From positions 249,278 to 313,277 of the forward strand of contig NZ_RCZG01000003.1 of assembly GCF_006439015.1 (NCBI RefSeq): DNA of 64,000 nucleotides, written 5' to 3'. The notes under the pieces were generated by a model. It saw nothing but the letters and a program-made list of their open reading frames with translations, made no database searches and was not told the origin of the DNA. The number at the start of each line of letters is the position of its first letter. The stretch's first letter is position 1. This DNA is from Mycolicibacterium hodleri (GTDB lineage Bacteria; Actinomycetota; Actinomycetes; Mycobacteriales; Mycobacteriaceae). This document shows, one piece after another, positions 15,539-23,711 of this stretch. Position numbers and translations under genes: made by a program.

Positions 15539-17623
15539 ATGACGCTCGTTCCCTCGAACCTGTTGGTCAACCATTCCGGGGCCTCGTCGCGCCAACGCGT
15601 GACCTGCCGTTACAAGTGCGCCGACGCATGCTCGCATCCCGCCCCGAATACCAGCGCCAACGAATACTTCGGCGACGTGGTCCGTCAGGCGATGTCCCGG
15701 CGAGCGGCCCTACGCGCCGGCGCGGTGACCGTACTTGCCGTCAGCGCGGGGTCGGCCCTCGCCGCCTGCTCGAGCAGCCAATCACCCACTACCGCAACCA
15801 CCTCCACGCTCGCCGAACCGGTCACCACTCCCGGAATGAACTTCGCTACCGTCGCGCCGAACTCCGAGGACGTCGTCGTGATCCCCGAGGGATACCGGCA
15901 GTCCGTGGTCATCAGCTGGGGCGATCCGGTACTTCCCGGTGCGCCGGCCTTCAACGTCGCGAAGCAGACCGCCGCGGCACAGCGCGGACAGTTCGGCTTC
16001 AACAACGACTTCGCGGGGCTGCTGCCGATCGAGGGCGCCGCCGGTCACTTCCTGCTGGTGGTCAACCACGAGTACACGACCGAACAGTTCATGCACCCCG
16101 GCTACGACGCCAAGGAGCCCACCCGCGAACAGTTCGACATCGCGATCGCCGCGCACGGACTGACAGTCGTCGAGGTCGCGCGAACGCCAGACGGGCTCAA
16201 GCCGGTGATGGGCCGCTACAACCGGCGGATCACCGCCGACACCCCCATCACCCTCACCGGGCCCGGCGCCGGTACCGACTTCGTCAAGACGGCCGCCGAC
16301 GCAGACGGTCGCACGGTGGCGGGCACCTTCGCCAACTGCGCAGGTGGGGTCACGCCATGGGGCACGGTGCTCTCCGGCGAAGAAAACTTCAACGGGTACT
16401 TCGGCGCCGTCGAGGGCGCTCCCGCCCCCAGCCCGGTCATCGCCGATCAGCTCAAGCGCTACGGCATCAAACCCCAAGTCTCGGAACGCAAGTGGGAGAC
16501 CTTCGATCCGCGCTTCGACCTGACCAAGACACCCCTCGAAGTGAACCGGTTCGGCTACGTCGTGGAACTCAACCCGTGGGACCCCACCTCGACGCCGATC
16601 AAGCACACGGCGATGGGCCGGCTCAAGCACGAGGGCGCCACCATCTACGTCACCGACGCCGGCACCGTGGTCTCCTACACCGGCGACGACGAACGCTTCG
16701 ACTACATGTACAAGTTCGTGTCCAGCAAGAAGATTCAGGACCCCGGTCGTGACTTCGGCAACTCGGCGGCGATGGCGCACAACCTCACCCTGCTCGACGA
16801 GGGCACGCTCTACGTCGCCAAGCTCACCAGCGACATTCCCGCGGGCGAGATCGACGGCTCCGGCAAGCTGCCCGCCGCCGGAGCATTCACGGGGAGCGGG
16901 ACCTGGCTTCCGCTGCTGCGATCGGGCCCCGACGGCACGGGTGAATCACTCGTCGCTGGCATGACTGCGCAGGAAGTCGCCGTGTTCACCCGATTCGCCG
17001 CCGACAAGGCCGGAGCCACCAAGATGGATCGGCCGGAGGACTTCGAGGCGAATCCGAAGACGGGCAAGATCTACGTCGCGCTCACCAACAACGACGAACG
17101 CGGCGCGCCCGGCGAGGCGAACCCCGACGCGGCGAACCCCCGCACCGACAACAAGAGCGGGCAGATCCTCGAGATCACCGACGACCACGGCGGCACCGCG
17201 TTCACCTGGGAACTCCTGCTCGTATGCGGCGACCCGGCGGCAGCGGACACGTACTTCGGCGGATTCGACAAGACGAAGGTCAGCCCCATCTCCTGCCCGG
17301 ACAACCTCGCCTTCGACACCCACGGCAACATGTGGATCGCGACCGACGGAAACGCCCTGGACTCCAACGACGGGCTGTTCGCCGTCGCCCTCGACGGACC
17401 CAATCGTGGTGACACGAAACAGTTCCTGACCGTACCCCTCGGAGCGGAGACCTGCGGTCCGGTCGTCACCGACGATCTGGTGACAGTCTGCGTGCAACAT
17501 CCCGGCGAGAGCGACGACAACAGTCTCGACGATCCGCTTTCCCGCTGGCCGGAGGGCGACGACGGCACCGCGCGGCCGTCAGTGGTCGCAGTGTGGCGGG
17601 ACTCCGGGCAGATCGGCGTATGA
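15539..17623 (+). CDS. PhoX-family alkaline phosphatase (DUF839), Tat-exported
   Basis: A 694-residue protein of the PhoX/DUF839 family, calcium- and iron-dependent phosphatases that release phosphate outside the cell. Conserved family segments include GQFGFNNDFAGLLPI, NHEYTTEQFM, GGVTPWGTVLSGEENF, RPEDFEANPKTGKIYVALTN and CPDNLAFDTHGNMWIATDG. A twin-arginine signal (MSRRAALRAG plus a hydrophobic stretch and LAACSS) starts near residue 52, not at the N-terminus. It is preceded by a Cys-rich segment, CRYKCADAC. ATG 15539 is the longest start; ATG 15692 would start at the Tat signal. The Cys in LAAC could be a lipobox. No PhoB-type box was identified. Confidence 0.88.
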   Translation: MTLVPSNLLVNHSGASSRQRVTCRYKCADACSHPAPNTSANEYFGDVVRQAMSRRAALRAGAVTVLAVSAGSALAACSSSQSPTTATTSTLAEPVTTPGMNFATVAPNSEDVVVIPEGYRQSVVISWGDPVLPGAPAFNVAKQTAAAQRGQFGFNNDFAGLLPIEGAAGHFLLVVNHEYTTEQFMHPGYDAKEPTREQFDIAIAAHGLTVVEVARTPDGLKPVMGRYNRRITADTPITLTGPGAGTDFVKTAADADGRTVAGTFANCAGGVTPWGTVLSGEENFNGYFGAVEGAPAPSPVIADQLKRYGIKPQVSERKWETFDPRFDLTKTPLEVNRFGYVVELNPWDPTSTPIKHTAMGRLKHEGATIYVTDAGTVVSYTGDDERFDYMYKFVSSKKIQDPGRDFGNSAAMAHNLTLLDEGTLYVAKLTSDIPAGEIDGSGKLPAAGAFTGSGTWLPLLRSGPDGTGESLVAGMTAQEVAVFTRFAADKAGATKMDRPEDFEANPKTGKIYVALTNNDERGAPGEANPDAANPRTDNKSGQILEITDDHGGTAFTWELLLVCGDPAAADTYFGGFDKTKVSPISCPDNLAFDTHGNMWIATDGNALDSNDGLFAVALDGPNRGDTKQFLTVPLGAETCGPVVTDDLVTVCVQHPGESDDNSLDDPLSRWPEGDDGTARPSVVAVWRDSGQIGV

Positions 17624-17645
17624 GGGCGGGCATAACGTGGAAGCC

Positions 17646-18455
17646 ATGAGCTTCCCCACTCGCATCGGCGTCCAACTTCAACCCCAGCACTCCGGAAACT
17701 ACGGTCATCTGCGCGACGCGGTCATGCGCTGCGAGGACATGGGCGTCGACGTCGCCTTCAACTGGGATCACTTCTACCCGCTCTACGGTGATCCCGACGG
17801 TGCGCACTACGAATGTTGGACCATGCTCGGCGCGTGGGCCGAGCAGACGTCGCGCATCGAGATCGGCGCGTTGGTGACCTGCAACTCCTACCGCAACCCC
17901 GAACTGCTCGCCGACATGGCGCGGACCGTCGACAACATCTCCGACGGCAGGCTCATCCTCGGCATCGGCTCCGGGTGGAAGCAAAAGGACTACGACGAGT
18001 ACGGCTACGACTTCGGCACCGTCGGCAGTCGCCTCGACGACTTGGCGGCGGCCATGCCACGCATCACTTCACGACTCGGCAAGCTCAATCCCGCACCACT
18101 GCGCGACATTCCGATCCTCATCGGCGGGCAGGGCGAGAAGAAGACGCTTCGCCTGGTCGCCGAGTACGCCCATATGTGGCACGGATTCACCACCGCCGAG
18201 ACCTACCCGGGGAAGGCAGCCGTGCTCGATCGCCACTGCGCCGACCTCGGTCGCGACGCGTCGAGCATCGAGCGCTCGGCGGGAGTCGAGAACAACAGTG
18301 GCGTCGCACGCGGCGAAGGCAACGACGCCCTGATCGCCAACGCCGAAGCCCTCGTCGGCCTGGGCGTCAGCCTGCTCACCGTAGGCGTGAACGGACCCGA
18401 CTACGACCTCGGCACCGCGGAGGCACTGTGCCGGTGGCGGGATGAACGCGCCTAA
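17646..18455 (+). CDS. LLM-class F420-dependent oxidoreductase (Rv0044c-like)
   Basis: A 269-residue luciferase-like TIM-barrel protein. IGVQLQPQHSG at the N-terminus, WDHFYPL, SRIEIGALV, DNISDGRLILGIGSGWK and IPILIGGQGEKKTLRL match the F420-dependent branch common in mycobacteria. The substrate is not predictable. I chose ATG 17646 (MSFPTRIG); GTG 17637 is an in-frame alternative. It begins 22 bp after the PhoX gene on the same strand, so co-transcription is possible. Confidence 0.9.
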   Translation: MSFPTRIGVQLQPQHSGNYGHLRDAVMRCEDMGVDVAFNWDHFYPLYGDPDGAHYECWTMLGAWAEQTSRIEIGALVTCNSYRNPELLADMARTVDNISDGRLILGIGSGWKQKDYDEYGYDFGTVGSRLDDLAAAMPRITSRLGKLNPAPLRDIPILIGGQGEKKTLRLVAEYAHMWHGFTTAETYPGKAAVLDRHCADLGRDASSIERSAGVENNSGVARGEGNDALIANAEALVGLGVSLLTVGVNGPDYDLGTAEALCRWRDERA

Positions 18456-18518
18456 ACCGTTGCGTTCTGAATGAACCCAACTGCGGGCGTCCGGAACGGC
18501 GAGCGCTAGGTTTCGACG

Positions 18519-20309
18519 ATGACCGGCGAGCGAATGTATAAGGCTGTCCTCGTCGCACTGGCCGTTCTCTTCGTTGCGACGATGGGGCTGGCACCGGCGG
18601 CAGGCGCCGACGTCGACCAGTGCGCACCACCCGGGATCGACAGCGCGAGCGCCCTTCCGACCAACCTGGCCTCAGCGGCAAAGGGTCCCGACGCGGACAA
18701 GTACACGACGGCAGGCGTGGAGCCACTCCCGGTGGACCTCAACGCCCTGGGACTCGGTACCCCAGGGGTGCTGACCGTCGGCACTCTCTCGGACGCGCCG
18801 CCGAGCATTTGCATCAACACCGAGAACCAGTTCACCGGCTTCGACAATGAATTGCTGCGCGCCGTGGCCGACAGGCTCGGGCTGAAGGTCGACTTCGTCG
18901 GTACCGACTTCTCCGGCCTTCTCGCACAGGTGGCGTCGCGACGATTCGACGTCGGCTCGTCGTCGATCACCACCACCGACGCACGACGCCAGACCGTGGG
19001 GTTCACCAACGGCTACGACTTCGGTTACTTCTCCCTGGTGGTGCCGCCGGGATCGCCGATCGCAGGCTTCTCGCAGCTCGCCGCGGGCCAACGCATCGGC
19101 GTGGTCCAGGGCACCGTGCAGGAGGCCTACGTCGTCGACACCCTGGGCCTGGACCCGGTCAAGTTCCCTGACTACAACACCGTCTACGCGAGCCTGAAGA
19201 CCCGTCAGATCGACGCCTGGGTCGCGCCCTCGCAACAGGCCATCGGTACCGTGCAGGCCGGCGACCCCGCGCAGATCGTCGAGAACACCTTCAGCTTGGA
19301 CAACTTCGTCGCCTATGCGGTGGCACGAGAGAACAAGCCGTTGATCGACGCCCTCAACGCCGGGCTCGACGCAGTGATCGCCGACGGCACGTGGTCGAAG
19401 TTGTACGGGGACTGGGTGCCACGCGCCCTTCCCCCAGGCTGGAAACCCGGCTCCAAGGCAGTGCCCGCCCCCGTCCTGCCCGACTTCTCCGCGATCGCCG
19501 AGAACAAGAAGCCCGCCGCCGACAATTCCGGCGTCGCTCCGAAATCGGTTCTTCGGCAGCTGAAGGACTCCTTCCTCGATTGGGAGCTGTACCGGAAGGC
19601 GATCCCCGATCTGTTCACGACGGGTTTACCGAACACGCTGATCCTGACGGTCTGCGCCAGTGTCATCGGCCTGGTGCTCGGGATGGGCCTGGCGGTGGCG
19701 GGCATCTCCAGGGCGCGCTGGCTGCGCTGGCCGGCGCGTGTGTACACCGACGTGTTCCGTGGGTTGCCCGAGGTCGTGATCATCCTCATCATCGGACTGG
19801 GCGTCGGACCGATCGTCGGTGGACTGACCGGCAACAACCCCTACCCGCTGGGCATCGCCGCCCTTGGCCTGATGGCGGCGGCCTACGTCGGCGAGATACT
19901 CCGCTCGGGCATCCAGAGCGTGGAGCCCGGCCAGATGGAGGCATCTCGCGCGCTGGGGTTCAGCTACCCGCGGTCTATGCGGCTGGTCGTTGTGCCGCAA
20001 GGCATTCGCCGGGTGCTACCCGCCCTGATGAACCAGTTCATCTCTCTGCTGAAGGCCTCGTCGCTGGTGTACTTCCTCGGGCTCATCGCCAGCCAGCGCG
20101 AGCTGTTCCAGGTGGGCCGCGACCTCAATGCGCAGACCGGCAACCTGTCACCGCTGGTCGCGGCAGGGTTGTTCTATCTCGCGTTGACCATCCCGCTCAC
20201 CCACCTGGTCAACTACATCGACAACCGTCTGAGGCGCGGCAGACCGGTGACCGATTCCGAGGACCCGGCCAACCCCACCGATCCCGCCTCAACCCTGGAG
20301 ATGGTGTGA
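18519..20309 (+). CDS. Amino-acid ABC transporter, fused substrate-binding protein and permease
   Basis: A 596-residue fusion. After a signal-anchor (residues ~8-30, ending AGADVDQC) comes a type-3 periplasmic binding domain to about residue 290 (FTGFDNELLRAVADRLGL, SSITTTDARRQTVGFTNGY). A polar amino-acid permease domain follows from ~340, with about five membrane helices and the EAA loop YVGEILRSGIQSVEPGQMEASRALG. It imports a polar amino acid, glutamine or glutamate being the usual guess. The fused layout resembles GlnP-type transporters. The stop overlaps the ATPase gene start (GTGA), so the two are translationally coupled. ATG 18519 or the internal ATG at 18534 could be the start. Confidence 0.93.
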   Translation: MTGERMYKAVLVALAVLFVATMGLAPAAGADVDQCAPPGIDSASALPTNLASAAKGPDADKYTTAGVEPLPVDLNALGLGTPGVLTVGTLSDAPPSICINTENQFTGFDNELLRAVADRLGLKVDFVGTDFSGLLAQVASRRFDVGSSSITTTDARRQTVGFTNGYDFGYFSLVVPPGSPIAGFSQLAAGQRIGVVQGTVQEAYVVDTLGLDPVKFPDYNTVYASLKTRQIDAWVAPSQQAIGTVQAGDPAQIVENTFSLDNFVAYAVARENKPLIDALNAGLDAVIADGTWSKLYGDWVPRALPPGWKPGSKAVPAPVLPDFSAIAENKKPAADNSGVAPKSVLRQLKDSFLDWELYRKAIPDLFTTGLPNTLILTVCASVIGLVLGMGLAVAGISRARWLRWPARVYTDVFRGLPEVVIILIIGLGVGPIVGGLTGNNPYPLGIAALGLMAAAYVGEILRSGIQSVEPGQMEASRALGFSYPRSMRLVVVPQGIRRVLPALMNQFISLLKASSLVYFLGLIASQRELFQVGRDLNAQTGNLSPLVAAGLFYLALTIPLTHLVNYIDNRLRRGRPVTDSEDPANPTDPASTLEMV

Positions 20310-21052
20310 GCGCCGCCACTACGTTCGAGCCGGTTTCGCTCGCAGCCAACGACATTCACCTAGCGTTCGGTCCAAACGCCGTACTGCGCGGAATCGACCT
20401 CGACGTACCCGCAGGCACCACCACGGCCGTGATCGGCCCGTCGGGTTCGGGCAAGTCCACCCTGCTGCGCGCGTTGAACAGACTCTACGAACCCGACCGG
20501 GGCGACATTCTGCTCGACGGCCGGTCGGTGTTGCACGACAATCCCGACGAGTTGCGCCAACGCATCGGCATGGTGTTCCAACAGTTCAATCTGTTCCCCC
20601 ACCGGACAGTGTTGGACAACGTCACCCTGGCTCCGCGCACACTCAAGCGACTTGGCGCGGACGCCGCGCGCGAACTAGGCCTCGAGCAACTGGAGCGAGT
20701 CGGTTTGCGGCACAAGGCCGATGTCCGGCCGGGAACCCTGTCCGGCGGTCAGCAACAACGGGTCGCCATCGCCCGGGCGCTGGCGATGGCGCCTCAGGTG
20801 ATGTTCTTCGACGAGGCCACCTCCGCGCTCGATCCCGAACTGGTCAAGGGCATCCTGGCACTGATCTCCGACCTGGGCGACGAGGGAATGACCATGGTCG
20901 TCGTCACCCACGAGATGGGGTTCGCACGATCCGCCGCCAACGCGGTCGTCTTCATGGATCACGGCAAGGTCGTCGAAACCGGCCCACCCGATCGGCTCTT
21001 CGAGAACGCCGAGACCGACCGGTTGCGCCAGTTCCTGTCTCAGGTGCTGTGA
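20306..21052 (+). CDS. Amino-acid ABC transporter ATP-binding protein
   Basis: A 248-residue ABC ATPase with Walker A GPSGSGKST, a Q-loop in GMVFQQFNLFPH, the signature LSGGQQQRVAIARAL and Walker B VMFFDEATSALD. It is a GlnQ/HisP-type polar amino-acid subunit. The GTG start at 20306 overlaps the stop of the upstream binding-protein/permease fusion by 4 bp. The two genes give a complete importer, with two fusion chains and two ATPase subunits expected. No regulator is adjacent apart from the MarR gene 115 bp downstream. Confidence 0.95.
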   Translation: MSAATTFEPVSLAANDIHLAFGPNAVLRGIDLDVPAGTTTAVIGPSGSGKSTLLRALNRLYEPDRGDILLDGRSVLHDNPDELRQRIGMVFQQFNLFPHRTVLDNVTLAPRTLKRLGADAARELGLEQLERVGLRHKADVRPGTLSGGQQQRVAIARALAMAPQVMFFDEATSALDPELVKGILALISDLGDEGMTMVVVTHEMGFARSAANAVVFMDHGKVVETGPPDRLFENAETDRLRQFLSQVL

Positions 21053-21153
21053 CGCGGCTGCCAGTCAATCAATTGACGCGGACGGTCGTGCATGGGCGAA
21101 CGCCATTCAAGGAGAAAACGACGCATGTCGGGCTAGCGACAGAAGGAACAGGT

Positions 21154-21159
21154 TAGACT
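21154..21159 (+). promoter_or_regulatory. -10 element for a near-leaderless marR transcript
   Basis: TAGACT lies eight bases before the ATG at 21168. The predicted start site, about 21166, leaves a leader of ~2 nt. This fits the absence of a clear ribosome site. Confidence 0.5.
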
Positions 21160-21167
21160 AGCGAATT

Positions 21168-21632
21168 ATGGTAGAGACCGAACCGCAGGTCACTGAACTG
21201 GCCGGAGAGCTGCAGCAGGTGCTCTCGAAGCTGTTCTCCGTACTGCGTCGGACCGACACCTCGAATCGCAACGCGCCGGAGGGCGGTGCCGACCTCACGT
21301 TGGCGCAGTTATCAATCCTCTTGACGCTCCTGGACCTCGGTCCCATCCGGATGACCGAGCTGGCTGCCCACGAGCGCGTACGCACTCCCACCACAACCGT
21401 TGCGATCCGACGCCTCGAGAAACTCGGTCTGGTGAAGCGGTCACGCGATCCATCCGACCTTCGCGCCGTCCTCGTCGACGTCACGCCCCGCGGACTCGTT
21501 CAGCACAGAGAGGCGCTGGCCACCCGTCGCGCCGCCTTGGCCGCGCTGCTGACCAAGCTCAGCGACGAAGAACGCGACACCCTGGCCAAAGCGCTTGCGC
21601 CGATGACGCGATTGGCCGAGCAGGGCGGCTAG
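21168..21632 (+). CDS. MarR-family transcriptional regulator
   Basis: A 154-residue protein with a MarR winged helix: LAQLSILLTLLDLGPIRMTELA, then TTTVAIRRLEKLGLVKRSRDPSDLRAVLVDVTPRG (the wing with its DxR motif). A C-terminal helix serves for dimerisation. It is likely a repressor that responds to a small molecule, and its target is unknown. The divided neighbourhood (ABC importer upstream, ggH convergent) gives no clear regulon. ATG 21168 has no ribosome site but sits directly behind a -10 element. Confidence 0.92.
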   Translation: MVETEPQVTELAGELQQVLSKLFSVLRRTDTSNRNAPEGGADLTLAQLSILLTLLDLGPIRMTELAAHERVRTPTTTVAIRRLEKLGLVKRSRDPSDLRAVLVDVTPRGLVQHREALATRRAALAALLTKLSDEERDTLAKALAPMTRLAEQGG

Positions 21633-21641
21633 CGCTCCCGA

Positions 21642-22982
21642 TCAACCCAGCCAATCAAGGACCGCCGCAGCGGTCCACGACTGCTGCATACTGCCAAGCG
21701 GCTCCCCGGTAAATGGTTCGTAGTACTCCGCGAACGTGCCGTCGCTGGCCTGCCGCAGACCTTCTCGCCGCAGATTGGACGAACGCTCCGCCCATCCGCG
21801 ACGCGCGAAGCACCACGAGAAGAGCCACGTCACCACCGGCCAGACTGGCCCGCGCCAATACTCGCGCGCCCGGAAGTCGCGTGACACCGGCGACGTCGAG
21901 GGGATCAGCGAGTACTCGAGGTCGGGGTGTCCGCAGAACCGGGGGCCCTCGAGGAGTCGCAACAGCGCGCGTTCCCTGTCGTGTGGCAGGCCGCCGCACA
22001 GCAGCGGAGAGAACTGTGCCACCGTCTCGGTGGCGATCCACTTCTTGGCGCGAAGGTCGTAATCTCTTGCCGCACCAGTTCTTTCGTCCGACGTCTCGAC
22101 CACACCCTTGCGGAAGCGCTCGGCCCACGCGTACAGGTCGCGGACGTCGGCGTGCGGACGCTTGTAGTCCTCCCCGATCTCGGCCAGCACCGTGCAGGCC
22201 ACCGACAGGATCGCCGAGACGAAGACGTCCTCGACGGCGAAGCTCATCACCTTGGGCAGCAACTGGTCGTCGTAGTTGACCGACTTCATCTCCTCGACCA
22301 ACCACATGTACCGGTCGTACTCGAGGTCCGAGGGGCGCTGAGACGCATCGGTGACGACGGTGTTGTCCTCGCGCTGATACTCCGGCATGGCACCGGGAAT
22401 CACGTTGGCGTACGCGGCATCCCACCGTGGCGAGTTGTCCATGCCGGACTCCCAGCCGTGATACATCGTGACGCGGCCCCGCGAATCGGGGTCGCGTGCC
22501 TCGGCCAACCAGCGATGCCAACGAACCAGATCCCCCCACCTGCGGTCGAGGAACGCCTCCGCCACAGCTCGCGTAGAGCGGCCCCGCGTGCGGGCGTGGT
22601 CGAGGATGCGTTGAACGGCGATCGCATGCACGGGCGGCTGCGTGATGCCCGACGTGTGCCGACTGCGGGGCGCATGGACCGCCAACGCCGACGTGGCCCA
22701 CCGTGCGGGACCGGGGAAGTATCCGTCGACCCCGTTGGCGAAGACGATGTGCGGGATCATCCCGTTGCTCCACTGTGCCGACAGCAGGGTGTCCAGCTCG
22801 ACGACGGCGCGCTCGACGCTCAGCGGTGCGAGGCCGATCGACACGAAGGCGGCGTCCCAACTCCACATGTGCGGGTACAGCAGGGGGGCGGCGGTGGTCA
22901 TCGCGCCCAGGTCATTGCCGCGCAGCAGATAGGCGGCGCGGGCCGCCAGCTGGGTGGGCGCGAAGCTCGAATCGGGTGGCAT
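21642..22982 (-). CDS. ggH: Glucosylglycerate hydrolase (GH63)
   Basis: A 446-residue (alpha/alpha)6-barrel hydrolase that releases glucose and glycerate from glucosylglycerate, a compatible solute made under nitrogen limitation. I recognise close similarity to the characterised M. hassiacum enzyme along the whole chain (HMWSWDAAFVSIGLAPLS, GITQPPVHAIAVQRIL, GEPLGSMQQSWTAAAV). The catalytic acids fall at the same numbers as in that enzyme: Asp182 in GWESGMDNSPRWD and Glu419 in FAEYYEPF. ATG 22982 is chosen over the TTG three codons upstream. It converges with marR, with a 9-bp gap, and is divergent from the SDR gene with a short gap (~55 bp). Confidence 0.92.
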   Translation of the reverse strand: MPPDSSFAPTQLAARAAYLLRGNDLGAMTTAAPLLYPHMWSWDAAFVSIGLAPLSVERAVVELDTLLSAQWSNGMIPHIVFANGVDGYFPGPARWATSALAVHAPRSRHTSGITQPPVHAIAVQRILDHARTRGRSTRAVAEAFLDRRWGDLVRWHRWLAEARDPDSRGRVTMYHGWESGMDNSPRWDAAYANVIPGAMPEYQREDNTVVTDASQRPSDLEYDRYMWLVEEMKSVNYDDQLLPKVMSFAVEDVFVSAILSVACTVLAEIGEDYKRPHADVRDLYAWAERFRKGVVETSDERTGAARDYDLRAKKWIATETVAQFSPLLCGGLPHDRERALLRLLEGPRFCGHPDLEYSLIPSTSPVSRDFRAREYWRGPVWPVVTWLFSWCFARRGWAERSSNLRREGLRQASDGTFAEYYEPFTGEPLGSMQQSWTAAAVLDWLG

Positions 22983-23037
22983 CGGTATCAATCATGCGAC
23001 GCCGGAGGCGAGCGCGCAGGTCGGTAGTGTTGCTCGG

Positions 23038-23703
23038 GTGCAGACTGCGATGATCACGGGCGCCGCCGGCGGGCTCGGTTCGGCCATCGCCGATGCGTTG
23101 GCCCCCACCCACACGCTGCTGCTGGCGGGCCGCCCGTCCGACCGCCTCGACGCGCTCGCGGCGCGTCTCGGCGCACCGACCTGGCCGCTGGACCTTGGCG
23201 ACGCCGACTCCATCGATGCCGCGTCGGAGGTGTTGACCGACCTCGACGTGCTGGTTCACAACGCCGGTGTGTCCTACCCCGGCCGGGTGGGCGAATCCAA
23301 CGTCGACGAGTGGCGCGCGACCTTCGGGGTGAACGTCATCGGCGCGGTCGCGCTGACCCTCGCACTGCTCCCCGCTCTGCGAAGCGCGCGCGGACAGGTC
23401 ATCTTCATCAATTCGGGCGCCGGGATGAATGCCTCGCCGGGGTTGGCGTCGTACTCGGCGAGCAAGTTCGCGTTGCGCTCGTTCGCGGACTCGTTGCGCG
23501 CCGACGAACCCACCCTGCGCGTGACGTCGGTACACCCGGGCCGGATCGACACCGAGATGCAGCGCGACCTGATCGCCTACGAGGAGCGTGAATACGTGCC
23601 CGAGCAGTTCCTGTCAGCTCAGACGGTGGCGGCCGTGGTCGCGCAGGCCGTCAACACACCGCCCGATGCCCACGTGCACGAGATCGTGGTCCGGCCGCGG
23701 TAG
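23038..23703 (+). CDS. Short-chain dehydrogenase/reductase
   Basis: A ~221-residue classical SDR with the cofactor motif TGAAGGLGSA, NAG in LVHNAGVSYPG, and the catalytic set Ser (INSGAGM region) and YSASK. The C-terminal substrate region is short. The substrate is unknown. The start is GTG 23038 (VQTAMITG) or ATG 23050. It ends 8 bp before the amidase gene on the same strand, so the two are probably co-transcribed. Confidence 0.9.
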   Translation: MQTAMITGAAGGLGSAIADALAPTHTLLLAGRPSDRLDALAARLGAPTWPLDLGDADSIDAASEVLTDLDVLVHNAGVSYPGRVGESNVDEWRATFGVNVIGAVALTLALLPALRSARGQVIFINSGAGMNASPGLASYSASKFALRSFADSLRADEPTLRVTSVHPGRIDTEMQRDLIAYEEREYVPEQFLSAQTVAAVVAQAVNTPPDAHVHEIVVRPR

Positions 23704-23711
23704 CCGTCGCG

